From Xestospongia muta (Eukaryota; Porifera; Demospongiae; Haplosclerida; Petrosiidae), in the NCBI GenBank assembly GCA_963693285.1, contig OY848922.1:563001-627000 (forward strand): a stretch of DNA of 64,000 bases, in the 5' to 3' direction. A program made the translations under genes and the position numbers. Below, one piece after another: positions 49,358 through 62,449 of the stretch. Positions within the stretch are counted from its first letter, which is position 1. Each line of letters opens with the position of its first letter. A model generated the notes under the pieces. That model saw nothing but the letters and a program-made list of their open reading frames with translations, made no database searches and was not told the origin of the DNA.

Positions 49358-51172
49358 GTCTCTCTCTCTGTCTCTCTCTGTCTCTCTCTCTCTCTCTCTC
49401 TCACCCAACATTGCGATCAAATAGGGATGACATTATTATTTTCAGAGGTTCATCCACAGGTACTCCATCTTTATCTACTCCTGTAGCTAAATCTTGTTCC
49501 ACTTTACAAAGATTGTTTATTCCTTTTTTATATTGTTCCATACAACCATCAACCAAACTGAGATGAAGAGAATACTATATGGATATATAAATGATATGAA
49601 TGGATATATAAATGATATGAATGGATGTACAAATAAAATGAATGGATATATACATAGACTATATGAATATATAAATGATATGAATGGATATATAAATGAA
49701 ATGAATGGATGTACAAATGAAATGAATGGATATATATACACAGACTATACGGATATATAAATGAAATGAATGGATGTACAAATGAAATGAATGGATATAT
49801 ATATACATAGACTATATGGATATATAAAAGAAATGAATGGATGCACACATGAAATGAATGGATATATAATTATATATATATAGACTATATGGATATATAA
49901 ATGAAATGAATGGATGTACAAATGAAATGAATGGATATATACATAGACTATATGGATATATAAATGAAATGAATGGATGTACACATGAAATGAATGGATA
50001 TATATACACAGACTATATGTATTAATGAATTGATTTAGAGGGTTATACTGACAGACATTAAAATAAACCAGTTTAATAAACAGGTTTAAAAGGACAATAC
50101 ACGTACTTGAGAAAGTTCTTTCTGATATTGAGGAGCACGTCGAATATGTCGTGCCAAATCTTTAACAGAAAGCTAAACAAGAAATCAATAAAATGAAAAT
50201 AAAACAAATTTAAAAAAAACAATTTCTTACTTCAGAGCCTGCAGTGCCAAGCTTCTTTTTCTTAGCAAATTCTTGGACAGTAGATGATACTTTCCTACAG
50301 CACAAGTAGACTAAATAAATGTAGTCATCACAATATATAGAGTACCTTGAGGCATCGGCAATATGTAAATGACGCAAATCCTTCCAAAGTTCATCGTTTT
50401 CTGTTTTAAATTAAAAGTTAAAAGTGCTCGTGTTATTAATAGCAGCTATCCTAGGTCACTGTCAGTGTGGTAAGTACTGATGTTATTAATAGTAGCTATC
50501 CTAGGTCACTGTGGTAAGTGCTGATGTTATTAATAGCAGCTATCCTAGGTCACTGTGGTAAGTGCTGATGTTATTAATAACAGCTATCCTAGGTCACCGT
50601 GGTAAGCGCTGATGTTATTAATAGCAGCTATCCTAGGTCACTGTGGTAAGCGCTGATGTTATTAATAGCAGCTATCTTAGGTCACTGTGGTAAGTACTGA
50701 TGTTCACTAGTCTAGAGCTTACTAATGGTAGCTATCCTAGGTCACTGTGGTAAATACTGATGTTTACTAGTCTAGAGCTTACTAATGGTAGCTATCCTAG
50801 GTCACTGTGGTAAGTATTGATGTTCACTAGTCTAGAGCTTACTAATGGTAGCTATCCTAGGTCACTGTGGTAAGTATTGATGTTCACTAGTCTAGAGCTT
50901 ACTAATGGTAGCTATCTTAGGTCATTATTCTACAATATACCATCCAAAATGACTTGTTTCTGTCTAATTTGTCCATCTCCACTAGTACTCTTGAATCTAA
51001 AGTAAATAAACAAGACAAAATATTAGATGTACACACACACACACACACGTTGTCACAAAGTAGCAGTGGTCAATAACTTACTGGTAAATGTCATTATCAG
51101 GTTTCAATAAGTCATAGACCATACACTATATAATGAGATATCATTATAAAATGACTTATAGCAAGTATATAT

Positions 51173-51224
<52 letters not shown>

Positions 51225-54084
51225 ACAGTAAAGGTACTAAGTGTTGTTTATAATGTGTGTGCTAACAAGACATAATGTTCATTAGTGATTGTCACTTTGT
51301 ACCAAAGATTCTTTAATAACCAACTTAATTAATTAGCCAAAGTTAATAACTACATGGGTGTGGTTAAGATTAATGAAGATAGTTGTGGTGGGTGTGGTCA
51401 AATAATTATTAGCCTGCTTACTTGGAATGTTAGTTCATGAAGCACAGGAGAGACAACATCAAACCCTCTGTGTGTTTGTGTATGTGTGTGAGAGAGAGAG
51501 ATGATCAAGATAGCCAAACTCTACATAATGTACCTGTCCAATATAATGAATTCTGAAGTTTGCTTGGGTCCCTAAACATATCTCTTGTCAAAAAAGAATA
51601 TCAAAATATGCATTGTTTAGTTACCTTTCCAAGGTCAGGATTACTTCCTTTAAAAATATCTAATTTTTCTTGTATTTTATGAGCTAACTCAGAGCACCGA
51701 CCTTGTCCATCCCTAGGAAAAAGAAAAACAAATATTACTACAATACTATGGAAATACAGATGTATTTGAGAGTGAAAAGACTGACTTCCAGGCTCGCAAA
51801 GCTGGATATTCTCCCAACATAGCACACACAGTAGCCAATTGATCTGCAAAAATATTGAGAAGTTCATCTTTCCTCAAATTCACTTGGCAAAAATAGTCTT
51901 CAAATGCGTCAGGAAAATCAAGAGTGAAGACACGAGACTCATAGGGCAGGAAAGCTAGGTTAACTTCTTGCAGTGTCTTGATTCCTGAAGGAATGGATGG
52001 ATAATTAGATAAATGGATGGATGATATAGACAAATGGATAGATGATACAGATAAATGGATGGATGATATAGACAAATGGATAGATGATATAGATAAATGG
52101 ATAAATGATTAGATAAATGGATGGATGATATAGATAAATGGATGGATGATATAGATAAATGGATAGATAATATAGATAAATGGATGAATGATTAGATAAA
52201 TGGATGGATGGATGATATAGGTAAATGGATAGATGATATAGATGGATAAATGATTAGATAAATGGATGAATAAGACTTACTGCTTGAAACTAAATTCTTT
52301 CCAAGCTGTTCAAACAGGCTTTGAAGACATCCTATGTTAAAAGGAAATAAATTCTAATAATTGCTATTATAACTTACTCTGCAGGAAAAAAACATGAACA
52401 AATTTGTACATGTTTTTAGGTTCGCTAGGACGATTAAAGTCTGCAATCAACTTTGTGATAGTCTAAAGAAGAAAGAACACACAAGAACTATGATTCTGAC
52501 ATCTATAAAATAAACAAAACTAAACTAATCATTACAATGACTTAGCTAATACAAACATTCATGGTCGAGTCAAAACTAGCTTCCATATATCCATTGTTCA
52601 TTCATCCATCCATTGCTCATTCATCCATCCATTGCTCATTCATCCATCCATTGTTCATTCATCCATCCATTGCTCATTCATCCATCCATTCGTCCATTTA
52701 CTTGTTCAGTGGGTAACATGATATAAATAGCTTCTAAATGAGTCAATGGCTCACGTTCTTTCTCAAGAGCTTCCACAACTAATTATAAAAAATAAACTGA
52801 TTAAATCAAGTTTAATAATAACAGGGTTAGCCCCTGTGTTTCATAAGGAACTAGCCAAAATGAAAGTAGGAAATAGAGCGAATCAAAACAGTCGGCTTAT
52901 TATCTTAAATTACAGTTTACTTAAAGATGCTTTCTTGGTTAGAGACATTTAAACTGAATACTTCATAGAAACAATTAATATCTAGTAATTAACTACTAGT
53001 AGTAATTAACTATTACTAGTTATTAACTAGAGTACTCACGAGTTACTCCTCTCTCCATTATATCACTCATACGACAACAAGAGGAAATGATCCGTGTACT
53101 CATATGATCCAACACAAGAACCTAATAATAATATAATAGCATCATTAATTACTTGTTGCTATGACAATAATACAAACTACATGTATTAATTTTTAAATAC
53201 CTAGAGAAGCCATCACTCCATTGACATAAGTAGTACATGTACATTAATAAAAAAGGTGAGTAATGAATGTCAAACTACCTAACATAATTTAATTTATAAC
53301 ATACTTAGTACACAATATGGACAGTGTAATGTTGCACCTGTATATTACATGTGGTACTTGTGTACATGTAAACATGTGAGGGTATACATTAATATGACAG
53401 GTGTAAGTCAGTGACTTAGCCTAACTCGACACTTTCTATTATTACATTAAATATTATCACAAGAGCATTGAGTACAGTTAATTAATTACAACTCATGGTA
53501 ATTAATATAGCTGTTTATAAGTCATTTTATTATACAAAGTTATTTTTATGTAATACATCGCTAAAATATTAGCGATAACTGTTAATATCAACGTGATTTC
53601 AAGAGACACCTTTCAACTTATGTTTCTTCACTTTTAGCAGTATTGGCCAAGGGAAAGCAGAAATGTCATACTCTCTTGCTGTAGAAATCATAAATCTCAG
53701 CTTGTAAAATACATGTAAGTTATGTCTACATATTGATCACTACATGACAGATAATAAAGTATTGTATGTTGTTCTGCCTTGTGCCCTACCCCTTGCAGGT
53801 CTGTCCATTCTACCACCTTCCTTAAAGCATTTGTCCATTAATCCCCATATATCTATATATCTATCTATATATATATACATTTCAGATTCATCCATCCATT
53901 TTTGTAACAGATTTATCAAATAATACCTTCCACTCTCCTTTACTTTGGAGAGGCCCCAAGATATCATTCAAAATACCTGTAAATAGAACAGATAATGATG
54001 TATACAGCTATAGCACATTCGTAGCCATTAATAAAAAGGAGGGAGAAAGAACTTACGACTAGATACGAGGTCTCTTAATGCCAT
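44590..54084 (-). CDS. STXBP1: Munc18/STXBP, Sec1 family SNARE regulator
   Basis: About twenty exons on the minus strand. The start is ATG at 54084: [10 protein letters not shown] spliced to [16 protein letters not shown]. Further recognised exons: [20 protein letters not shown] (about 53040-53120), [18 protein letters not shown] and [18 protein letters not shown] (51790-51985), [20 protein letters not shown] (49410-49505), [17 protein letters not shown] (46750-46801), [13 protein letters not shown] (46165-46215), [17 protein letters not shown] (45420-45540), and the end [20 protein letters not shown] (stop at 44590). These follow the order of Munc18 proteins, which clasp syntaxin and SNARE bundles in exocytosis. 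The STXBP1, 2 or 3 subtype is not resolved. Introns hold several large tandem arrays. Confidence 0.93.
46834..48827. repeat. 69-bp minisatellite, about 29 copies
   Basis: Nearly perfect 69-bp units (ACAATGAATACATTACACAT start) filling about 2 kb of a Munc18 intron, beginning about 35 bp from the exon edge at 46801. Because 69 is a multiple of three, one plus-strand frame stays open throughout. Copies differ at only a few positions (ATGTGC/ATATGC, ACACC/ACGCC, CATG/CATT). Confidence 0.96.
49310..49403. repeat. (TC)n/(TCTG)n tract
   Basis: Mixed TC and TCTG repeat ending right at the Munc18 exon edge (about 49405); on the coding strand it is a GA/CAGA tract just inside the donor. Confidence 0.88.
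49570..50025. repeat. ATGAATGGATATATAAATGA array
   Basis: Imperfect 18-66 bp periodic array in a Munc18 intron, open in several frames on both strands. Confidence 0.9.
50430..50925. repeat. 60-bp satellite, second locus
   Basis: Starts with about six shorter units (GTTATTAATAGCAGCTATCC type, about 44 bp), then four to five 60-bp units nearly identical to the golgin-97 intron array at 30086-30577. Confidence 0.92.
51174..51221. repeat. (TA)n microsatellite
   Basis: TA tract of almost 50 bp in a Munc18 intron. Confidence 0.92.
51985..52270. repeat. GGATGATATAGATAAAT array
   Basis: About fifteen imperfect 18-bp units in a Munc18 intron. Confidence 0.88.
52590..52700. repeat. CATCCATTGCTCATT repeat
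   Basis: Five to six units of about 19 bp in a Munc18 intron. Confidence 0.85.
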
Positions 54085-54237
54085 GTTCACTGTTGTGGAC
54101 TTGCAAGCAAATCAGCAAATCCGACTCCCTTCCCCTACAGAATTTAATATACGCATGACGTCACAAATTAAAGGCGTGGTTAGTAGGTGGGGTTTAGAAA
54201 ACTAAAAACCTGAGTTTCATCTAGAAAGAGATAGATC
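54085..54237. promoter_or_regulatory. Divergent promoter, Munc18 / UBE2F, with CRE
   Basis: 153 bp between start codons. It contains a full palindromic CRE, TGACGTCA, at 54156-54163, and AGGCGTGG at 54172-54179. Confidence 0.6.
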
Positions 54238-54792
54238 ATGTTCAAGTTACAACAGAAGAGAAAGGAAGAAGCTGAAAGGAAGCAGCAAGAGGCAGAGAAA
54301 CCTCCAGGTTACAATAAACAAATGTCTGTGAGAAGCAAATTTCTAACTCAAGAACTCTCAGAGTTACATCCAATTCTACCTAAATCCTGTACACTAGAAT
54401 TCAAAAACGTTGATGATTTACGTACATTCACTCTCATCATCCAACCTGACGAAGGTTACTGGAAAGGTGGCCGCTTTGTCTTTGAAGTGGCAGTTCCATT
54501 AGAATACAACATTAAACCACCATTAGTAGCTTGTAAAACAAAACTGTGGCACCCGAATATAACAGAGGAAGGAAAAATATGTCTTAGTATCCTACGAGAG
54601 CATACAATGGATGGGACTGGATGGTTGCCTACCCGTTCATTAAAGGATGTAGTTTGGGGACTGGATTCTCTATTTACCGATTTATTAAACTTTGACGATC
54701 CCTTGAACATTGATGCTGCTGAGCAGTATGCTCGTGATAAATATTCATTTGAAAGAAAAGTGCGTGAATACATTCGTAGATATGCTTCATGA
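54238..54792 (+). CDS. UBE2F: UBE2F, NEDD8-conjugating E2
   Basis: Intronless, 184 aa. An E2 that moves NEDD8 from the NAE E1 to cullin-5 with RBX2/SAG. The UBC fold is complete: [13 protein letters not shown] helix, [20 protein letters not shown] with catalytic Cys115, then [18 protein letters not shown] and [20 protein letters not shown]. The insert after the active site ([15 protein letters not shown]) and the ending YIRRYA separate UBE2F from UBE2M, which lacks them. The N-terminal charged helix ([16 protein letters not shown]) would bind the E1. It starts head-to-head with Munc18 and converges on CK2-beta with a 206-bp gap. Confidence 0.95.
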   Translation: MFKLQQKRKEEAERKQQEAEKPPGYNKQMSVRSKFLTQELSELHPILPKSCTLEFKNVDDLRTFTLIIQPDEGYWKGGRFVFEVAVPLEYNIKPPLVACKTKLWHPNITEEGKICLSILREHTMDGTGWLPTRSLKDVVWGLDSLFTDLLNFDDPLNIDAAEQYARDKYSFERKVREYIRRYAS

Positions 54793-54998
54793 AATTAGTC
54801 ACCATTTTTAGCAGCTATTGATGTGTTTTTCAGAGTTTTATTAGACATTTCATTTTTATTATTGTAACTGGTGTATAGTGTATTGTATTTTATAATAAGT
54901 CTTTCAATTTGTGTAGAAGTAATCAAAATTGAATGGGTAATCATTCATAAATACATTGATTTTAGTATACAATATTCAAAGGGTGTTTAAACATGTGG

Positions 54999-56331
54999 TT
55001 ATTTGTATGGCTGTTTCTGAGACCTAGGTCTGGCAGTGTTAGCTGTACGACTCCTTGAGGCTGCTTGGAGTTGTAATTGATAGGCTAAAGGGTGGATTTT
55101 AAACCCGTATAACCTGTAAAATAAACCAAATACCAGTAAATGAGATATCTAATATAAACCAGCTTAGTGAAGACCTACAGTGACTTAGGATGTTAAATAC
55201 TTAACCACAATAATCTAAATATGATATAATAGCCTGTGTTCTATGTAGTGTTTTGAAATAGCTGGTGTTCGTATCCTGCATACCACGATGATTTTATAAT
55301 AGACTTACATACCATAGTGAACTAGTTCCCATTACTTACCGGGGTACAAATTGATTAGTTGGTTTTGGTGGACGAAGTTCCTGATGTACCATAAATAGCA
55401 TATGTGGAAATCCTGTGCCAAAATAGACTCCGTCAATATGATGATGACGTGATGACTTTGGTGTGTAAACATCGCAACATTTTGGACAATATAATTTGAC
55501 CATGGATTCACCAGGTACGTCAGACAAACCTAGATTATTCCAGTCAAGAGTTAAAGAGATATCTCTGATTCTCCTTACCTATTGGTAGGACAGGTTGATT
55601 TTCACAGAACACACGTGAACAATGACCAAAATCCCCTTGTTGGTACTTTTCAATCTGCAATGAAAAGAATGCATCATTAGTACTTCCATTCCCATAACTA
55701 CATTATTAAATTATTCTGTTCCTGTGCCACCACCTAACACCTTGTCCTTAATGAACCACCACCTCACTACTATTCCTGCACAGCCTCATTCCAATACCAA
55801 TCATATTCTAATCCTCATTCCAATACCAATCATATTCTATTCCTCATTCTAACACGGGGAAATTTTTCAAAATTGATGGTACAAATATTATGGAAATTTG
55901 TCCCAATTTGACTTACCATTTGAGCTAATCCTCGATTTGTTAGTATATAACGAGCATGAATAAGTCCATACAACATTTCAGCTGCTTGTTCGACAAGATC
56001 ACTTTGATTGTCTTCAAGTTCATCATCTGTAAGGACAGACTTACAATAATATGTCAACTTAGAACTCCCGAACCGAACCTGGCTCTAAGTCAAGGATTGT
56101 GTCCAAAGCTTGACGATAATGTGGGACCTGTTCATTGAGACCAGTTAAATTAAACTTGTCTTGTATATAGTCTTCGTCCACCTGGAATAAGAGACAGCAG
56201 TCACTAATGATACTTGTGTTGTGGTGTCATGTGGTTGACAAAGCGGCTAGGAAATTTACCTCACAAAAGAACTCGTTTCCTCGTAAAGAGCAGAACCATG
56301 AGATCCACGAGACCTCTTCTGAGCTACTCAT
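54999..56331 (-). CDS. CSNK2B: Casein kinase 2 regulatory subunit beta
   Basis: Six exons on the minus strand from ATG at 56331 ([20 protein letters not shown]) to the stop at 54999. CK2-beta dimerises through its zinc ribbon and docks two catalytic subunits to form the CK2 holoenzyme. Visible features: the N-terminal autophosphorylation motif MSSSEE, the acidic loop [10 protein letters not shown], zinc Cys in CSRVFCEN and YCPKCCDVY, and the strongly conserved [20 protein letters not shown] with [10 protein letters not shown]. The C-terminus [19 protein letters not shown] is typical, followed by a short basic tail. Start codons of CK2-beta and POLE3 are 123 bp apart. Confidence 0.96.
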
Positions 56332-56454
56332 GTCTTCCAAATCCTTCTCCAGCTTAGAAAAAATAAACCGTTTTTACACTCACTCAGCAATCTCCTCAGC
56401 CACAGATGACTAAAGGGGCGTGACTAAAATTTAGTAACCACGCCCACACCAAAA
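56332..56454. promoter_or_regulatory. Divergent promoter, CK2-beta / POLE3
   Basis: 123 bp between starts, with GGGGCGTG (56415-56422) and CCACGCCC (56439-56446), the same KLF/Sp-like motif in both orientations. Confidence 0.55.
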
Positions 56455-57402
56455 ATGGCAGAAAAACCTGAGGATTTGAATTTACCTGCTAGCGTAGTTG
56501 CTAGAATAATTAAGGAAGCTGTAAGGGGATTGATAAAATCATTCCAATATACAATTTAGCTGACAAGTTCAAGATAATACGTATTCATCCTCTCTTTATT
56601 ATTTTCTTTTCTTTTTAGTTGCCAGAGGGTGTGAATGTATCCAAAGAAGCAAAAAGTGCTATAGGAAGAGCAGCAAGTATTTTTATATTATATGCGACTA
56701 CCTGGTAATCGAAATATTTAAGTAATGTATAGACTTATGAGTATAATGTGCAGTTAAATAATTAAGCTATTTTTAATTATTTAATTAAGGTCCAGCATAT
56801 ATTTCACACCTAGTTAATTAATTTATTAAGGTTAAGCTTAGTATTAAGTATAACTTTATGCTAAAATATGTATATACAAGTTGTAAACAAATGATCACTG
56901 GTGTTGCTATAAAATGTCTTGAATTTTTCCCATACAGTGCAAATACTTATGCTGTTAAAGGCAAGCGTAAAACGATCACTCCATACGATTTATTTCAAGC
57001 TGTTGAAGATATGGAATTACAAGAGTTCCTCCCTGAAATGAAAGAATGTTTAGAAGGTATTTACATAATGTGTTGATGACATTATATATCTTGATATCAT
57101 CAGCTTTTAAGAAAGAGCAGAAGGAAAAGAAAGAAGCAGCTGCTGATAGGAAGAGAAAGCAAACAGGTGCTGAAAATGTACCAGATAATAGTAATCCTCA
57201 AAATGAAGAACTGGCTGGTACAGCAGATAAAGTGACAACTACAACAGCAACTATCAATGTTTCTACAGAAGATGCTATTACCTCATCACTGCTTTCTCAA
57301 GAAACAGACGGCAATGAATCCCAAGAGGAAATGGAGACTGATAGTTTGCCTCAATTTAGCAACTCTTTAGCATCACGTGATGAGCGTACAGGCTTATCGT
57401 AA
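56455..57402 (+). CDS. POLE3: POLE3 (CHRAC17), histone-fold subunit of DNA polymerase epsilon
   Basis: Four exons (56455-56520, 56619-56704, 56938-57056, 57104-57402), 189 aa. The histone fold is at residues about 5-95: MAEKPEDLNLPASVVARIIK, ALPEGVNVSKEAKSAIGRAA, AVKGKRKTITPYDLFQAVED. This start is almost identical to vertebrate POLE3. The protein pairs with POLE4 in DNA polymerase epsilon and with CHRAC1 in the CHRAC remodeller, and can chaperone H3-H4. The tail begins basic (KKEQKEKKEAAADRKRK) and becomes Ser/Thr/Glu-rich, replacing the longer acidic tail of vertebrates. Confidence 0.96.
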
Positions 57403-57870
57403 ATTGTTTATAATTTTTAATGTTTACAAAATACACAGGTCATTGACCTTGTCATTTATGCTTGCATGATTCTTCTGATTACATTCATAGTCTATTCCCT
57501 CCCCTCTGAGAATATTCGATACCTTATTTGGTCAAAATTCAAACAGTCAGCTCACTTATATGAATATAATACGTTCAAATACCCAATCACGATATGTTTG
57601 TATTATAAATATAAACTAACTTTGGATATTGTACTATTTTATATTATTATGTACATCTCTGTTGGTTAGTTTGTATGTAAAGGAACCATTAACTAGAAAC
57701 TTGAAACGAAATACTTACAAACAAAGCTATTTATATTATTATTCATAGTGTGTGCATACCGATTTTATATTGGGCGTGGCAAAATACGCGTATAGGTTGC
57801 GTAGGATACGTAATAGATAGAGAGAGCTGCGAGCACTCTACAGCAGTTAACACCAGTAGAACTTGTTAAA
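57403..57870. other. Spacer and promoter of the PP1-docking gene
   Basis: 468 bp between two plus-strand genes. GGGCGTGG at 57772-57779 lies about 95 bp before the next start. No gene seen. Confidence 0.5.
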
Positions 57871-60005
57871 ATGTCGATGCCAGCATGGAAAAAAGCTCTT
57901 TTGGAACGAAAAAAGAATTTAGAAGAAGAAGAGAAGAAGAAACAGGCAGAAAAAGAAGCCTATCTCGCTTCTCTGCCGCCTTGGAAGCGAGCGATGGTAC
58001 TGAAAAAGATGGAACAGGAAAGAGCCAAATATATTGGTCCAAAATTACCGACAGGAACTCCCCAAAGTGATACTCCTCTTGATAAATGGGAACAAGCAGT
58101 CATGAAACTTAAACAAGTCAACAAAATGCATGCTGACCAGCCCCGCCCAGCAAACACTACTAAAGTAATTGACAGTGTATCTAATGACAAACCCATACCA
58201 TCTTGGAAGAAGGCATTAGATGAAAGAAAAGCAGCAGCATCAGCTAAAAAGAAAATTGAAGACTCTAAACAAGAACAGGACAATGCTGAGAAAAGTCATG
58301 AAGTATTTTCACCAGTTAGGAAGAGCCTTGAAGACAGGCACAACCTTACACAAGTTATGCAAATATTTGAACATACTTCAAAGGATCCTGACAAAGAGAA
58401 ACATACTCAAAATGAAAAGGATATTCCCCAGTTAGCACAGCAACAACAACAACAACACGCCTCTGAAGAAACACCAGATGGTTTAGAACCTACACCAAAC
58501 TCACTATTAATAGATACAAGTAGTCCACCATCTTCCCCTGTCACACAAACTCCACCTGATCCTATTCAATCTCCCAAAACAACCAATTCTCGATCTGTTG
58601 CTATCCATTCAGTAAAAATGCCAAGTATTTTCACTCAAACACAAACAGAGTCAAATATAAAACCACCTACCAAAAAACTCAGTATACAAAGAATGGAAAC
58701 CCTTGATGAAGAAGATCCCAAGTTTCTTGCCATGCCACAATGGAAGAAAGACCTAATGAGACGAAAACAACTAACCATTCAATCATCTATTCAATCAGAG
58801 CCAGTGTCTAAGCCACAAGACACTGCTACCAAAACAGAAGATAAGTCTAGTGCTATGAACACGACCCAAATTCATAAAATAGAAGAACAGAGAGAGACAA
58901 AGAATATACCAGAAGTAGTTAATTCATCGAACAAGAAAGATGAAGATTCACCTAAGCTGGTAAAACGAGAAGGAAAGTCCCTAAAACCACCAGTATTCCA
59001 AGTCAAGAGCAAATGGGCAGATATTACGGAAGATGATCCTGAATTTCAGAATCTTCCACCTTGGAAAAAAGCACTAATTCGACGACGGATAGAAGATAGA
59101 AAAAAGCGCACTGCACCTCCTCCTGAGTCTCCTACAAAAAAAGAAGAGAAAGCTAATATTCCTATATCAACACCTTGGTCACCTACGCACACACAAGAAG
59201 ACCAAATTCAGAAGCAAGAAGATACGACAACAGCAAATAAAAACATACCTAAATGGATGTTGGAATTAAATAAGAAAAAAGCGCCTCCATCTACTAAGCC
59301 AGTAGAAGAAAGTCTTAGCAATTCAGTTGGTAGTAGCAGCAAAGTTCAGGCTCTGCTAAGTCACTTTTCTGGCCAGACTGTTGTCAGAAAACCTCGTGTT
59401 CCCAGTCCTGAACCAGAGGTAGAAATGACATTGATTGACGAAGAAGACTCTGAAGATGAACCGATAGCTCCATTGAAGACATCACGATCAGGAAGTATTT
59501 TAAAAACTCCAGACTTAAAAATTTCTGGCAAGGTAAACATATCTTTGTAGAAATTTAATAATAATAACTTTTATTATTTGTTTAGAGACACATGAAGCGA
59601 GTATCGTGGAGTGACACACAAATTGCAAAGGAGCACGTTTATCCTAAATACGACTATTCAGATTATGAATCTATTGATCAAGAACCACCACCTCAGTCTG
59701 ATCAGGTTGATGGTAATAGTCCAGATGGTGAACTGGCCACTCCTCTTCACCCATGGTTATCATCATCCACACCCATGAGCCCTCCTCCTCCCACAACAGA
59801 GAGCATTCATAGTTACTCACCAAGTAATTTAGGTACCGTTGGCAGTTTTATGTCAATGTACACACTTACCTTGCCTTCAAATAATTCTAAAAAGACTAAA
59901 ACATCAGCTAACAAAAGCAATCAATCTAAAGAGACCGAAGAGCCAGAATCTGCAGCTGATGTTTATGCTAATTTGGATTCAGATACAGCTGCATTATTGT
60001 TCTAA
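57871..60005 (+). CDS. Phostensin/taperin-like PP1- and actin-associated protein
   Basis: Two exons (57871-59532, 59586-60005), 693 aa, mostly disordered. A short motif, P-x-W-K-K/R-x-hydrophobic-x-x-R/K-K/R, appears six times: MPAWKKALLERKK (res 3), LPPWKRAMVLKK (35), IPSWKKALDERK (109), MPQWKKDLMRRK (288), LPPWKKALIRRR (394) and IPKWMLELNKKK (458). Phostensin (PPP1R18) has the same kind of motif at its N-terminus. Exon 2 opens with RHMKRVSWSDTQIAKEHVYP: KRVSW is an RVxF-type PP1 docking site in a context like the KISFSET region of phostensin/taperin, and the region ends in an acidic/Tyr patch. A role targeting PP1 to actin is inferred from that family. Vertebrate proteins have fewer W-K motifs. 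Confidence 0.7.
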
Positions 60006-60763
60006 TGACTACTGGCAATTAGTTTATTAATGAGTATAGACATGCAAGCAGATTGTCTTGTTGTTATAGCTTTTTTATTTTAACTCAGTAATCATTATGT
60101 CTGTATTATTGTCTGTTTATAGTGTGACACTATTTGTTATATTATTTTAATCTATTGTTTAATTTTGGTTTTGATAATTATTATGTATAGCAAATTATTC
60201 TAGTTTACTTGTTATGAATTGTTTTTTACCACATACATGTACAAAGAACATGTTGTGTTGTCAACATCTCTGCTGAAAATAACTAACAAATGGTGTGATC
60301 GAAAATATATCAAAAATACATTACAGACCTAAAATAATTTGTTGATGACATGCAAAATAAAATGTCAAGTGATAATAATACTCCAACAATAATTATTTCC
60401 TCTTTAGAAGAAAGTTGTTATATCAAATATCAAACTTCCTTTTGATAATTAAGACAGTGGACTAGGTTCTACACAGTGGGAATTGTGGACACCTTCTCTG
60501 GAGCATCAATTTTTCTTCCAAAAATACAAGCACTAGTTTTTTGATTTAATATTATATTATATTAAACATTTCATTTTTATTTTAAAGATGTAAAATAAAA
60601 GAAGACTATAAGAGGACTATATTACATGTGGCAGTAAAGGATTGTAGTAGTTCAAAAAAATGTGATGATCACAAAATTAAATTAAGCGTAGTATTTAAAG
60701 GAAGAGAATGTGAGAAATCTAAAAATGAGGAACTCTCGGAGAAGTTTAAAATAAAATAGAAAG
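60006..60763. other. Convergent spacer, PP1-docking gene / SET
   Basis: 758 bp, AT-rich, containing both 3' UTRs. Nothing else recognised. Confidence 0.5.
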
Positions 60764-62317
<1,554 letters not shown>

Positions 62318-62449
62318 ATCTGTCAAGTACGTCACAGAGAGCTTCCCCCACGAGGTGTTCCACGCGCCCTTACTACGTCACGTGATTAATTCGTTCGATG
62401 AATAAAATCTGTTTTGTGTTTTAATGGTAATCATAATATATGAGAATAT
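62318..62449. promoter_or_regulatory. Divergent promoter with two CRE half-sites
   Basis: 132 bp between starts. TACGTCA at 62328-62334 and 62374-62380, the second overlapping the E-box CACGTG (62379-62384). Confidence 0.55.

Noticed and set aside
56207..56413. Small plus-strand frame over CK2-beta exon 1
   Set aside because: Opposite-strand shadow of conserved CK2-beta coding sequence.
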